From positions 5,208,001-5,272,000 of the forward strand of contig CBDDKZ010000005.1 of assembly GCA_965230415.1 (NCBI GenBank): DNA of 64,000 bases, in the 5' to 3' direction. This DNA comes from CBDDKZ01 sp965230415 (GTDB lineage: Bacteria; Bacteroidota; Bacteroidia; Cytophagales; JAAEPT01). Positions 46,257-55,604 of the stretch are shown here, in pieces; position 1 is the stretch's first letter, and the number at the start of each line of letters is the position of its first letter. The translations under genes and the position numbers were made by a program. The notes under the pieces are model-generated. The model was not told the DNA's origin and made no database searches. It saw only the letters and a list, made by a program, of their open reading frames with translations.

Positions 46257-47549
46257 ATGGACACCACTGGCAAAAGTCGAATTACTCTAACTTTAATTAT
46301 TTTTTACCTGATTTCAAGTTGTTTTTTTGCCTGTAACTCTGATTCGGGCAAACACCCTTTCTCAGGAAGGTTGCTTGTCGCATCTGATGCAGACATGGTG
46401 GCTACAGCCTATGTTAACGGAGGATTGAATAAAGTAAAAGGAATTGAAGACAGTTTGACACTGATCACTTTTGAAACTGCCAGGCCCGAATTATCTCAAA
46501 TTCATGTTAGTAATTCGGTCATGTCATGGCCAGCGGTATTGGAATATGCGGACAAACACCAAATTGCCTACGTTGCAGAATCGAAAGGAATACATAACAA
46601 AGATACCAATGCAGTGGCTAATGTCTGGAAAGACATGCCCAATGGTAAATTCATTAGTTTAATCGATCTTGCTAAGCCTTCAAGTTTAAAACTTATGCAA
46701 AAAGAAGCAATTGGCGAAAATATCTTTTCTGTTGCTGTAAACAGTGCGCAAAACTTATTAGCTACTTCTTCAACTGTTTCCGGCAAAGAACTGGCTATAT
46801 GCACCTTAGAAGACGGAAAAATAAGTTCAAAATTTTATTTTTTAGATAGTTCAATTCACGAGAACACAGGTATTCCTTCCCTCGCTTTCCATCCCCACAA
46901 AAACATCTTGGCTTTGAATATTAATAATACACATCTGGCATTTTACAGGATATATTCGGATAATAATCAAAAAGTAAGTATCGAAAAAATCGGAAAAACC
47001 ATTGAGGTATCTATTAAATGGAGTGAAGGTAAATGGTTTAATAATGGTCAGTACTTTATGATCTGCGATTATGCCCTTGACAATCCTCTTACAAATGGCA
47101 ATGGATCGTTAAAAACAATTGCATTCGACCCCAAGGGGGATCACAAAATCGTTTCGGAACTAAAAACCGGATTGAGTACCAAAGGTTTTGATTTGAGCAT
47201 GGACAATAAATATGCCATAGCCGTTAATATGGGGAGGTCTTACCTGCCCGCTGATGTCGCCGATTCCATCCGTATTGCTCCTTCTCTGACATTAGTAAAA
47301 GTAAATAAAAAAACGGGACAGCTGAAAAGGCTTGGAGGAGATTATTCATTTGAAGGTGCTTTACCAGAAGACGCAGCTTTTGACTTGGAAGGAAATACCA
47401 TCGCAGTAGCGGTTTACCATAAAATCGATGAAATTTTTCCACGCAAAGGATTTATCGAGTTTTGGGAAATAGAACAGGATTCTTTAAGACCGCTGCCCAA
47501 AAAGGTTTTTTTAACACGAGGGCCGCACACAGTAAAAACGATTCCGTAA
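46257..47549 (+). CDS. Lipoprotein with beta-propeller-like repeats
   Basis: A 430-residue protein whose N-terminus has a hydrophobic stretch and a lipobox-like 'SCFFAC' (Cys at about 26), so it is probably a lipoprotein. The rest reads as blades of a beta-propeller: repeated 'FHPHKNILALNI', 'DLSMDNKYAIAVNMG' and 'AFDLEGNTIAVAVYH' segments spaced 45-70 residues apart. This is the WD40/lactonase-like seven-blade pattern, and such proteins bind ligands or partners rather than reveal a specific reaction. No catalytic residues can be named. It lies between the katG terminator and the FecI gene with separate leaders, so it is likely its own unit. Confidence 0.75.
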   Translation: MDTTGKSRITLTLIIFYLISSCFFACNSDSGKHPFSGRLLVASDADMVATAYVNGGLNKVKGIEDSLTLITFETARPELSQIHVSNSVMSWPAVLEYADKHQIAYVAESKGIHNKDTNAVANVWKDMPNGKFISLIDLAKPSSLKLMQKEAIGENIFSVAVNSAQNLLATSSTVSGKELAICTLEDGKISSKFYFLDSSIHENTGIPSLAFHPHKNILALNINNTHLAFYRIYSDNNQKVSIEKIGKTIEVSIKWSEGKWFNNGQYFMICDYALDNPLTNGNGSLKTIAFDPKGDHKIVSELKTGLSTKGFDLSMDNKYAIAVNMGRSYLPADVADSIRIAPSLTLVKVNKKTGQLKRLGGDYSFEGALPEDAAFDLEGNTIAVAVYHKIDEIFPRKGFIEFWEIEQDSLRPLPKKVFLTRGPHTVKTIP

Positions 47550-47742
47550 GTAAGCATAGCCTACACTGCATAATCGGAAACCTACAAGGAAACACCTATC
47601 CTGAACAAACTCCAACAATTTACAATAGCCTATTACCCTCTATTGAGATCGTATTTAATGCTCCTAATTCTCAACTTTTTTCGTATAATTGAAGGCTATT
47701 GCTAAAATTCCTGGACTAAGAATTAATTTGAAACTCTGATCA

Positions 47743-48258
47743 ATGAAATCGGGACAAACAAACGTTTGTGAAGAATCAACTTTTGAAAAGTTATTTCTGG
47801 AACTTTCAAGACCTCTTCGTGATTACCTGTATTACCTTTCCGGAGATACAGGCTTAAGTGAGGATCTGGTACAAGAGATTTTCTTTAAGATTTGGGAAAA
47901 GTGCAAAGATATCTCCGCCGAAAAAGTAAGAGCTTATGCTTTTACTGTGGCACGTAACGAATTCCTCAAAGACATCGAAAGGAAAAAAGTAAGGTTCAGG
48001 TACAAGCAAACTTTCCAAGAAAAAACGGAAAAGGAAGACCCCCAATTTCAACTCGAGGCTAAAGAATTTCAAGAACGACTCGAAAACGCTATAGACGCTT
48101 TGCCAGATGGACAAAAGGAGGTGTTTTTAATGAACCGAATTCAAAAAATGACTTATGCGGAAATGGCCGAAGTACTGGGCATTAGCCAAACAGCCGTCGA
48201 AAAGCGCATGTCAAAAGCGCTTAAAAAAATGAGTGATCTTTTAAAAAAAAATAATTAA
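47743..48258 (+). CDS. ECF sigma factor, FecI-like
   Basis: A 171-residue extracytoplasmic-function sigma factor. Region 2 has 'GLSEDLVQEIFFKIWEKCKD' and region 4 has 'TYAEMAEVLGISQTAVEKRM'. It lacks region 1 and 3, as usual. It is followed after 49 bp by a FecR-type anti-sigma factor and then a TonB receptor, the classic cell-surface signalling order. The sigma factor should activate the receptor operon when the receptor binds its ligand. No self-promoter motif was identified. Confidence 0.94.
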   Translation: MKSGQTNVCEESTFEKLFLELSRPLRDYLYYLSGDTGLSEDLVQEIFFKIWEKCKDISAEKVRAYAFTVARNEFLKDIERKKVRFRYKQTFQEKTEKEDPQFQLEAKEFQERLENAIDALPDGQKEVFLMNRIQKMTYAEMAEVLGISQTAVEKRMSKALKKMSDLLKKNN

Positions 48259-48307
48259 AGGGGGTTGGGTAAAACTCATCTCAACGATTATTATAACACG
48301 CTTTATT

Positions 48308-49225
48308 ATGAAACCTTGGATAGAAGACGAAACATTTCTTGCCAAATGGGCTAACAATGAACTCTCAAAAGAAGAACTACACCTCTTTGAGCAATCGCCT
48401 GAATACAGTGATTTTGTTCAAGCATCAAACTCATTGAATAACTTTGAAGCACCTGCCTACAATGAACAAGCAGCCCTTGCTAAATTAAAGGCCAGAATAG
48501 CTGATTCTAAACAAAACAAAAAAGTACCTCTAATAAGACTCCTTCCTTATGCCATTGCGGCTTCTATAGCGTTGTTTTTAGGTTTCGGTTTTTATTATAA
48601 TTATTTCACCAATTACAACATTGAAATTATAGCAAAACAACAACTACGACACGATCTTCCCGACGGATCATATATCAATTTAAACTCCAACAGTTCTATT
48701 TCCTACAACAGTAATGATTGGGACAAAGAAAGGGACATCACATTAAGAGGAGAAGCCTTCTTTAATGTTACAAAGGGAGAACAGTTTACTGTTTCGGCCG
48801 GTAAAACACTTATTCGTGTTTTAGGCACCAGCTTCAACATTGCTCAAAATACCGACGGTACTGAGGTAGTATGTTATAGCGGAAAGGTAAGTGTAAGCAA
48901 GCATAATGAAAAAATAATCCTGAAGCCAGGTCAATCGGTACTTATCAATAACAGTAATTCGTTCATAAATGGACAGACCAAGCTTTCACACCCCATATGG
49001 CTATCTGCTCATGTAACCCTAAGCAACACAGCTCTCCCTATTGTACTCGAACAATTAGAAGAAATTTATCACGTTGAAATTCAGGGAAAACACGAAACTG
49101 TTGAAAATTTTTCAGGAACATTCCCTACTGATGATCTTGAAACGGCATTAAAACAAGTACTTAGACCATTTGGAATTAACTATTCAGTAGATCCATCGGG
49201 CAAATACATTACACTTAAAAAATAG
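48308..49225 (+). CDS. FecR-type transmembrane anti-sigma factor
   Basis: A 305-residue protein with a cytoplasmic N-terminus (1-76), one transmembrane helix (about 77-95, 'YAIAASIALFLGFGFYY') and a periplasmic FecR domain with 'LPDGSYINLNSNSSISYNS' and 'RGEAFFNVTKGEQFTVSAG'. The C-terminal 'GTFPTDDLETALKQVLRPFG' resembles the STN-like tail typical of Bacteroidota FecR proteins. It holds the sigma factor inactive until signalled by the receptor. It ends one base before the GTG of the receptor gene, so the three genes form an operon. Confidence 0.94.
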   Translation: MKPWIEDETFLAKWANNELSKEELHLFEQSPEYSDFVQASNSLNNFEAPAYNEQAALAKLKARIADSKQNKKVPLIRLLPYAIAASIALFLGFGFYYNYFTNYNIEIIAKQQLRHDLPDGSYINLNSNSSISYNSNDWDKERDITLRGEAFFNVTKGEQFTVSAGKTLIRVLGTSFNIAQNTDGTEVVCYSGKVSVSKHNEKIILKPGQSVLINNSNSFINGQTKLSHPIWLSAHVTLSNTALPIVLEQLEEIYHVEIQGKHETVENFSGTFPTDDLETALKQVLRPFGINYSVDPSGKYITLKK

Positions 49226-49226
49226 C

Positions 49227-51836
49227 GTGAAAATAAAAACAGTCTCATTTATCTTATTATTAGTTATTTCCCCGCTCTTAGTTAAAGCGCAAACGGTAAC
49301 GATTAAAATAGATGACAAACCTGTTAGTGAAATTTTAGCCATACTCTCTGAGCATTATGACGTTTTTTTTTCATTCTCATCTAATTCCCTGAACTCAACG
49401 AGAACATCAATTAATGTACAAAACCAACCACTTTCTAAAGTATTGCAATTATTACTTGAGCCTTTAAACTTACGTGCTGTAAAGAGCAAAAACAATTATT
49501 ATTCCATTCAACCAGGTCTCAGGCGTGTTGTGTTAAAAATCACGGAAAAGGAAAATAACACTCCTGTTTCTTATGCTACGGTACGCTCGGAGGCCAGCAA
49601 ACGCGGACAACTGGCAAACTACCATGGTTATACCGTGCTCACAGTCGATCCCAGCTTAGACTCCACACTGGTCATACAATGTATGGGTTTCGCCAAACGG
49701 GTAATTGCGCTTAGCGACCTTCCTGACGATACACTTATAATTGAAATGGAAGTGGAGGCTTTAATGTTATCTGAAATCATTATTGAATATCATAACGAAG
49801 TGATTACACTTAAAAACTTCTCTGAAGTGAAGCTATATCCTGAAAAAATGAAGGTACTTCCCGGGCTTGCCGAAGCGGACGTACTGCTATCCGTTCAAAT
49901 GATACCAGGAGTAGAATCTAATGATGAGACAGCATCAAGTATTAATGTAAGATCTGGTGGCAAAGAGGAGCTACTCACTTATTGGGATCGAATCCCCATC
50001 TATCATCAATCGCACTTCTTTGGCACCCTAACCTCTTTTATACCAAATACTTCACAGGAAATTACCGTTTACAAAAATTACATTCCTTCCTTTTTTACAG
50101 GAGCTACCTCAGGGCTCCTCGATATCAAAGTCTACGATTCGATACCTTCGAAAGCATCTATCTACGGCAATAGTAATTTCACACATACCGACTTGACTAT
50201 AAGGGCTCCTCTTTCCGACAAGGTAGGGCTTTTACTGGCCGGGCGTTTATCATATACTAATCAATTTAATTCGCCGTTTTTTAGAGCTCAAAGTGACAAG
50301 CTCTTTGAAGGTAAACTTGATAGCGACTTCCTGGAAGAAGGAGAAGACAATTCTGATGAAACGTTTCACGAAGAGCAGGAAGAGACTTTTCTTTCTTATA
50401 ACGATATTAATGCTAAACTCATAGTTAAGCCATCAAAAAATGATTACATAAGCATAAGTGGCCTTATAAGCCTTGATAACTTTGAACACGATATAAGCAA
50501 TGACGAGCTATTTTCAAACTTACGTACAAATAAAGTGCGCTTTTATGGTCTTAATTCCTATTATAGTAGAAACTGGACACAAAAACTGTCATCAAAATTA
50601 AGCGCAAGTCAATCCATTTATGAAGTAGAACATTTAGACGAACTTCATGAAATGGAAGACGACGACGAAGAACTATTTTTGACTGAAATATCAAATGGCT
50701 TAAACAATTTAGAGCTCAAGGCATCGCTAAATTATTCCGGAACGAAAAACACAGGCATTTCTCTCGGCTATCAATTCAATTCCTATGCAAACTTTCTGAA
50801 CTTCATAGAAGAAAACGAATTTGAAAAGGACATTGTTGACACGCTTGAGACTACACTGATAGCCCATGGTGCATTTATAAGCTATAAACATACACTTTAT
50901 GACAAAATTAGCATCACCCCGGAATTGCGTATAGATCGCTACTCAGACCTCGATGTAACACTTCTCAACCCTGTATTCAATTTAAACTGTCAGCTATTTC
51001 CTTCCATTTTTGGAAAGATCTCCTATGGACACTACGCTCAACTTACTCGTAACCTCAATGAATCACAACTTAGTGCTTCCAATGTTTCCCAAGGTTTGTG
51101 GCTATTAGCGGATGATGATGAAATAGCGATGCTTAGAAGCAAACAGTTAACCATTGGAGTCGTTTACGAGCAACGAGGTTTATTGATTGATATGGATTGG
51201 TACCTAAAAAACACTTCGGGATTAAGTCTAATAAATCAATTTGAAAGTAATGAAGATATTGCCTTCCTGGATTTTTCCAACGGAATAGCACAGACTATGG
51301 GGCTGGACCTCATGATCAAAAAGAAATTTGGGCGCTATCAAACGTGGCTCAGTTATACCCTCAGTAAGACTGAAAATGTATTCAAAGAATGGCAAAAAGA
51401 ACCTTTTTATTCTGCCTTAGACAGACCGCAACAACTCCGATGGGCTCACAATTATTACTTTGATCAATTTGAGCTTTCGCTGAGTATACATATCAAATCG
51501 GGCACGCCTTATTCACGCCCCGACCGTATAGAGGAAGAGGTAGCAAACGATGAAACTTTTTATAAATTGGTATACGACGATATCAATGATTACCGATTAC
51601 CGGTATATCATCGTATGGATTTTTCAGTTTGGTATAAATTCCCTCGCCGTAACCGTAAAATCAATGGACTTGTGGGTTTGTCTATTCAAAATTTATATAA
51701 CCGTAAAAATATATGGAAAAGACTTTACTACATAGATGATCTTCATGATGACGAGGACAAACCTTTAGTTGTTGAAGAAGAAAGGTTATTTTTGAGGTTT
51801 TCGCCAAACCTGTCACTGAAGATTAACTTCAATTAA
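49227..51836 (+). CDS. TonB-dependent receptor with STN domain (FecA-like)
   Basis: An 869-residue receptor beginning with GTG one base after the FecR stop. Signal peptide 1-22 ('PLLVKAQ') is followed by an STN domain ('KPVSEILAILSEHYDVFFSF'), which contacts FecR in signalling receptors, a CarboxypepD-like segment, a plug ('SINVRSGGKEELLTYWDRIP', 'FFTGATSGLLDIKVYD') and a barrel. It should both take up a ligand and signal its presence to FecR. The predicted loops contain unusual acidic clusters, with Glu/Asp-His runs at about 366-390 and 468-485 and near the end, which might bind a metal. The stop overlaps by 4 bp with the convergent isoaspartyl peptidase gene. Confidence 0.93.
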   Translation: MKIKTVSFILLLVISPLLVKAQTVTIKIDDKPVSEILAILSEHYDVFFSFSSNSLNSTRTSINVQNQPLSKVLQLLLEPLNLRAVKSKNNYYSIQPGLRRVVLKITEKENNTPVSYATVRSEASKRGQLANYHGYTVLTVDPSLDSTLVIQCMGFAKRVIALSDLPDDTLIIEMEVEALMLSEIIIEYHNEVITLKNFSEVKLYPEKMKVLPGLAEADVLLSVQMIPGVESNDETASSINVRSGGKEELLTYWDRIPIYHQSHFFGTLTSFIPNTSQEITVYKNYIPSFFTGATSGLLDIKVYDSIPSKASIYGNSNFTHTDLTIRAPLSDKVGLLLAGRLSYTNQFNSPFFRAQSDKLFEGKLDSDFLEEGEDNSDETFHEEQEETFLSYNDINAKLIVKPSKNDYISISGLISLDNFEHDISNDELFSNLRTNKVRFYGLNSYYSRNWTQKLSSKLSASQSIYEVEHLDELHEMEDDDEELFLTEISNGLNNLELKASLNYSGTKNTGISLGYQFNSYANFLNFIEENEFEKDIVDTLETTLIAHGAFISYKHTLYDKISITPELRIDRYSDLDVTLLNPVFNLNCQLFPSIFGKISYGHYAQLTRNLNESQLSASNVSQGLWLLADDDEIAMLRSKQLTIGVVYEQRGLLIDMDWYLKNTSGLSLINQFESNEDIAFLDFSNGIAQTMGLDLMIKKKFGRYQTWLSYTLSKTENVFKEWQKEPFYSALDRPQQLRWAHNYYFDQFELSLSIHIKSGTPYSRPDRIEEEVANDETFYKLVYDDINDYRLPVYHRMDFSVWYKFPRRNRKINGLVGLSIQNLYNRKNIWKRLYYIDDLHDDEDKPLVVEEERLFLRFSPNLSLKINFN

Positions 51837-52840
51837 TTCTTAAAAATGGCTATGTGCCTTTTCCCCTTTTCAGTCAAATAAGCGCGATACATGCCTAAAG
51901 TATTAAAGGCAAAAGCCACATTCCCCATCTTATCAATTGCTATCATCCCTCCTCTTCCTCCAAGCGCTCCAACCCGATTATGAATAACGGTATTACTAGC
52001 TTCGGTAACTGACAAACCCTTATATTTCATTAAGGCATGTACGTCAAAAGCCGCATTGGTTCTAATAAAATATTCACCATGCCCGGTACAGGACACGGCG
52101 CAACTTTCATTATTGGCATAGGTACCAGCCCCAATTAATGGAGAATCTCCTACGCGGCCAAACTTTTTGTAAGTCATTCCTCCTGTGGAAGTTGCTGCTG
52201 CCAAATCGCCAAAACAATCTTTAACCACAACGCCAACGGTCCCGTACTTTTTTTCTTCATTTTCATCTCCATCATGATCTAATTGAATAGTATCTTTTCT
52301 TTTGGCCTTTTCCCATTGACGAAGCCTTCGTTCATCCTGAAAATATTTCTCATCGGCAACGTCTAAGTTTTGATCAATAACAAACTGTTCTGCACCAGCA
52401 CCACTTAAATAAACATGCGCACTGTTTTCCATTATTGCTTTAGCCACCTTTATTGGATTTTTTGCATTTCCTATGCCAGATACCGCCCCTGCCATTTGTG
52501 AAGCGCCATCCATAATGGAAGCATCCATTTCGAACTTCCCTTCGGCATTTAACACCGACCCTTTACCGGCATTAAACAATGGGTTATCTTCCAAATACGA
52601 CACAACAGCTTCACATACAGCTACCGCATGAGCTGAATCTTTTAATAGAGCCTCTCCTATACTCAAAGCAGAATCCAGTGCCGCTTTATATTTTGCTGCT
52701 CGCTCTGGTGTAAAATTTTTAGGTTTTAGGCGACCAGCTCCCCCGTGTACTACCAGGCTATATTGTTGCTGAGACATACCCGCTATTGATGTTAGTGTAA
52801 AAAGAAAAGTAATTACTTTCATTCCTGGAATCCACTTCAT
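51833..52840 (-). CDS. Periplasmic isoaspartyl peptidase/asparaginase
   Basis: A 335-residue Ntn-hydrolase. After an N-terminal signal (about 1-22, with an alternative start at Met7) comes 'YSLVVHGGAGRL', the family opening. The autocleavage site is Gly-Thr in 'KKYGTVGVVVKD', making Thr201 the nucleophile, with 'GRVGDSPLIGAGTYAN' and 'GHGEYFIRTNAAFD' downstream. It splits itself into two chains and hydrolyses isoaspartyl peptides or asparagine. A short acidic insertion ('LDHDGDENEEKK') precedes the cleavage site, as in other family linkers. It is the last gene of a four-gene operon, overlapping the ABC gene by 4 bp (ATGA). Signal peptide implies periplasm. Confidence 0.93.
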   Translation of the reverse strand: MKWIPGMKVITFLFTLTSIAGMSQQQYSLVVHGGAGRLKPKNFTPERAAKYKAALDSALSIGEALLKDSAHAVAVCEAVVSYLEDNPLFNAGKGSVLNAEGKFEMDASIMDGASQMAGAVSGIGNAKNPIKVAKAIMENSAHVYLSGAGAEQFVIDQNLDVADEKYFQDERRLRQWEKAKRKDTIQLDHDGDENEEKKYGTVGVVVKDCFGDLAAATSTGGMTYKKFGRVGDSPLIGAGTYANNESCAVSCTGHGEYFIRTNAAFDVHALMKYKGLSVTEASNTVIHNRVGALGGRGGMIAIDKMGNVAFAFNTLGMYRAYLTEKGKRHIAIFKN

Positions 52841-54549
52841 GCCACATTTTTTTCGGATATTACTTTCAATTGATTCTTTTCATCGTCCAAATTTATAGAG
52901 CTGTCATACTTAATTTTTAATTCGGAAGCTTTAGTTAATAGTATAATGGTCTTCTCTTTCTTGAGCGAAATAATAAATTGCATCAAATGCTTTTTTAACC
53001 GCTTGTCGAGCGCGGTAAATGGCTCATCTAACAACAATATAGGTTTTCGAGTTAAAAAGGCTCTTAGTAATAATAATAGTCTTACCTGTCCTTTGGATAA
53101 ATTTTTCCCATTCACTCCAATTGGGTCGTCGAGTTTTAACCTCACAGATGGAGACAAGCTGGATTGTAGTGTATTCAAGTACTTTTCGGCAATACGGCGT
53201 TTGCTTTCCTTTCGACTGTAGCTTATAGCTTCAAAAACTGTACGCCCCAGGAGCGGAAACTCATCTGAAACAACTGCCACATTCTTTCTTAAGCTTTTTA
53301 ACGAAATCGTGGATAATTCCTGCGAATCAATCCAGATACTTCCACGAGTTGGTTGATATAACCCCAAAATAAGCTTCACTAATGACGATTTACCAGCCCC
53401 TGTACTTCCTAGCACAAGGTGCAAACCTTTACCCACCCAATTTATAGACAGATCATCAAAAATTGCCCGATTATTAAAAGCAAAAGACAAGTGATCGATT
53501 TTGATCCTGGCATCAGAAATATTCAAATCAGGTTTGGATTCATACTCTTCCTTCTCCAAATTAAAAACGTTAACCAGTTTATCCATCGAAATCAAACCCA
53601 GCTTCCAGGTCACCATTACCCTTAAGCTACGCCTAAATACCGGAAGACCGGTAAGAACAATTAGAAAAGCAGACAAAACACTCGACTGGTCAAGAAGTGT
53701 CCCATTTTGTTTTTGATAATAAATAACATATATCATGACGCCGATCATTATGTACAACATAGTAGGAATAAGTACTGCTATGAAACTCGAAACTTTATGA
53801 AACGTCAGCCCTAATTCATAAATACGTTGCGATCTCTTATTAAACTTATTCTGTTCGGGCACAAAACGATTAAAACCTTTTATAGTTGTCATGCTTCCAA
53901 GACGTTGATTTACGAAAGAAAGAAGATTTGACCGTTGATTGCGTCGAGCGGTTGATACCTGATGCAAGTTTCTGTTCATCCATATTATTGGAACAATCAT
54001 CAGCAATAATGCGGCGATAAATACGACAGTCAAAACTTTCGCAATCATAGCTAATGTCATTATAATCATAACCACAAGAAACATATCTATGACAAAAGTG
54101 ATAAGCCCTCTGGTAAAGAAGTTTTGTATACTTTTCAAATCCCCTGTATAGCGCAGCAAATATTTACCAGTACCTTTTACCTGATATATTTTTGTATTTA
54201 TATCCAACTGATGAGCGAATAAACGTTCTCTTAAGTCTTTACTAAGTAGTTCTCCCAGTTGTGCAACGAGGTACCTACGGCCATAATTCAATAAAAAATA
54301 AAGTACTATGAGTACTGTATAAAATGCCAAAAAATGAGGTATGGTATCATAACACCACTTAGGAAAAACATGCATAAAAGACGATCGAGTGCTCGAATAA
54401 GCAAAAACCAAGGTATAGAACTTCCCTATACAAACAGGAAGCAATACAGTGGTCATGCTCGACAATAGACCAATTATTAGTGACATGATAATTTTAGCAC
54501 TATTTTTCCTAATAAATGGCGTAAACAATAATTTTCTATTCACTATCAT
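52837..54549 (-). CDS. ABC transporter, fused permease-ATPase
   Basis: A 570-residue half-transporter with about six transmembrane segments (1-320) and a C-terminal ATPase. Walker A is 'GSTGAGKSS' (about 381-389), the signature is 'LSKGQ' (about 485, Lys for Gly), and Walker B is 'ILLLDEPFTALD' (about 501). The switch His expected after Walker B is missing: the strand reads 'IILLTKASEL', Lys for His. Homodimeric exporters of this kind move lipids, peptides or drugs. It overlaps both neighbours by 4 bp, so it is translationally coupled with the P-loop NTPase and the isoaspartyl peptidase. The cargo is unknown. The missing His suggests slow or regulated hydrolysis. Confidence 0.9.
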   Translation of the reverse strand: MIVNRKLLFTPFIRKNSAKIIMSLIIGLLSSMTTVLLPVCIGKFYTLVFAYSSTRSSFMHVFPKWCYDTIPHFLAFYTVLIVLYFLLNYGRRYLVAQLGELLSKDLRERLFAHQLDINTKIYQVKGTGKYLLRYTGDLKSIQNFFTRGLITFVIDMFLVVMIIMTLAMIAKVLTVVFIAALLLMIVPIIWMNRNLHQVSTARRNQRSNLLSFVNQRLGSMTTIKGFNRFVPEQNKFNKRSQRIYELGLTFHKVSSFIAVLIPTMLYIMIGVMIYVIYYQKQNGTLLDQSSVLSAFLIVLTGLPVFRRSLRVMVTWKLGLISMDKLVNVFNLEKEEYESKPDLNISDARIKIDHLSFAFNNRAIFDDLSINWVGKGLHLVLGSTGAGKSSLVKLILGLYQPTRGSIWIDSQELSTISLKSLRKNVAVVSDEFPLLGRTVFEAISYSRKESKRRIAEKYLNTLQSSLSPSVRLKLDDPIGVNGKNLSKGQVRLLLLLRAFLTRKPILLLDEPFTALDKRLKKHLMQFIISLKKEKTIILLTKASELKIKYDSSINLDDEKNQLKVISEKNVA

Positions 54550-55604
54550 GCCGACTTTATCTGATATACTTTATTCTCAATTGCATTTAAAATTTGAGCA
54601 TTACTCAAGTCATCGAGATCAAGAACAGGAATTTTAGTTGCGCGTTTGGTTTCTTCAACCAATAAAGGACTGGCATTGATTGAACCCGAAATCCCAAAAG
54701 GTCTAAAATTGATCTTACTAAGAAAATCCAACCCACTTAATACACCGAGGCTGTCAGCACAACTTAACAGGATATGGTCAACGGTGCTCATAAACCCAAA
54801 GTCGTGGAGTAATAAACTCGTTTCCCGCTGTAACAATCCATCGGCAATTTCTATAATAATATAGTCCGGATTAATAGCTGTTAATTGCTGTAAGAGTGTA
54901 GCATATATCTTGAGTAAGTCCTCCAAGCCATACATATAGGTAGATGGGAAGCCCAAATCAGAAAAGTCCAAAGCTTTTTCTGCCCCACAATCTTTTACAA
55001 AGCGCTTATCTTTGGAAAACACCGTACCTGTAAGTTTTATAAAGCCCACTCTTTTCCCTGCACGTTTAAGGCCCCTGGCCAGATAAGCTGCTGAGGTTGT
55101 TTTTCCACTATCCATACTGGAACCTACCGATAAAATAGTCTTATAACTCCGGTGCATATTCATATCAAATTGCACTGGCTGCGTATGCAGGTACTCTGTA
55201 TTTATAATTTTACCGTGCTTATTTGTTACGTATCCCACCAACATAAGCTGCGTTGCACCAATCAATTGTAATTTAGCATGAGTACTTGCCAAAACACCAA
55301 CGCAGCCACCCTGCCCCAGTATTTGATAGCGTTCTTCGACCTGCTTCGGTACATAGCCCTCAAACTGATTGGTAGCGTACCTATTACCAAAAGCACCCAT
55401 AATGTAATCACCTGGAAATATATAAGCATTCTTACCACTCTCACTTTGAATGGCTTGGTGTTTCCCTATCTCCAGCACTTTAAAAATGGCCACATCACCT
55501 GCCTTTGGTACATATACAGCATTGAATCTGGTATCGATATTATACGCTTGTACTTTTTTACAAATAATAGCCTTTTTTATTTCCATTGATTTGTTCATAC
55601 TCAA
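54546..55604 (-). CDS. P-loop NTPase of unknown role
   Basis: A 352-residue cytosolic protein. The N-terminal half (about 1-150) is strand-rich with Gly-Asp turns ('GDVAIFKVLEIGKH', 'VGVLASTHAKLQLIGATQLM'). The C-terminal half is an NTPase with P-loop 'GSSMDSGKTTSA' (Lys168), followed by 'LTGTVF' and 'IIIEIADGLLQRET'. The fold resembles SIMIBI enzymes such as MobB, dethiobiotin synthetase or DUF1611, but I cannot assign one. It is the second gene of the operon, overlapping the outer-membrane gene and the ABC gene by 4 bp each, so its product probably prepares or modifies the exported molecule, or regulates the exporter. Confidence 0.8.
   Translation of the reverse strand: MSMNKSMEIKKAIICKKVQAYNIDTRFNAVYVPKAGDVAIFKVLEIGKHQAIQSESGKNAYIFPGDYIMGAFGNRYATNQFEGYVPKQVEERYQILGQGGCVGVLASTHAKLQLIGATQLMLVGYVTNKHGKIINTEYLHTQPVQFDMNMHRSYKTILSVGSSMDSGKTTSAAYLARGLKRAGKRVGFIKLTGTVFSKDKRFVKDCGAEKALDFSDLGFPSTYMYGLEDLLKIYATLLQQLTAINPDYIIIEIADGLLQRETSLLLHDFGFMSTVDHILLSCADSLGVLSGLDFLSKINFRPFGISGSINASPLLVEETKRATKIPVLDLDDLSNAQILNAIENKVYQIKSA

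Noticed and set aside
47462..47692. 76-residue ORF over the end of the propeller lipoprotein
   Set aside because: It overlaps the real gene in another frame and its tail is non-coding in composition.
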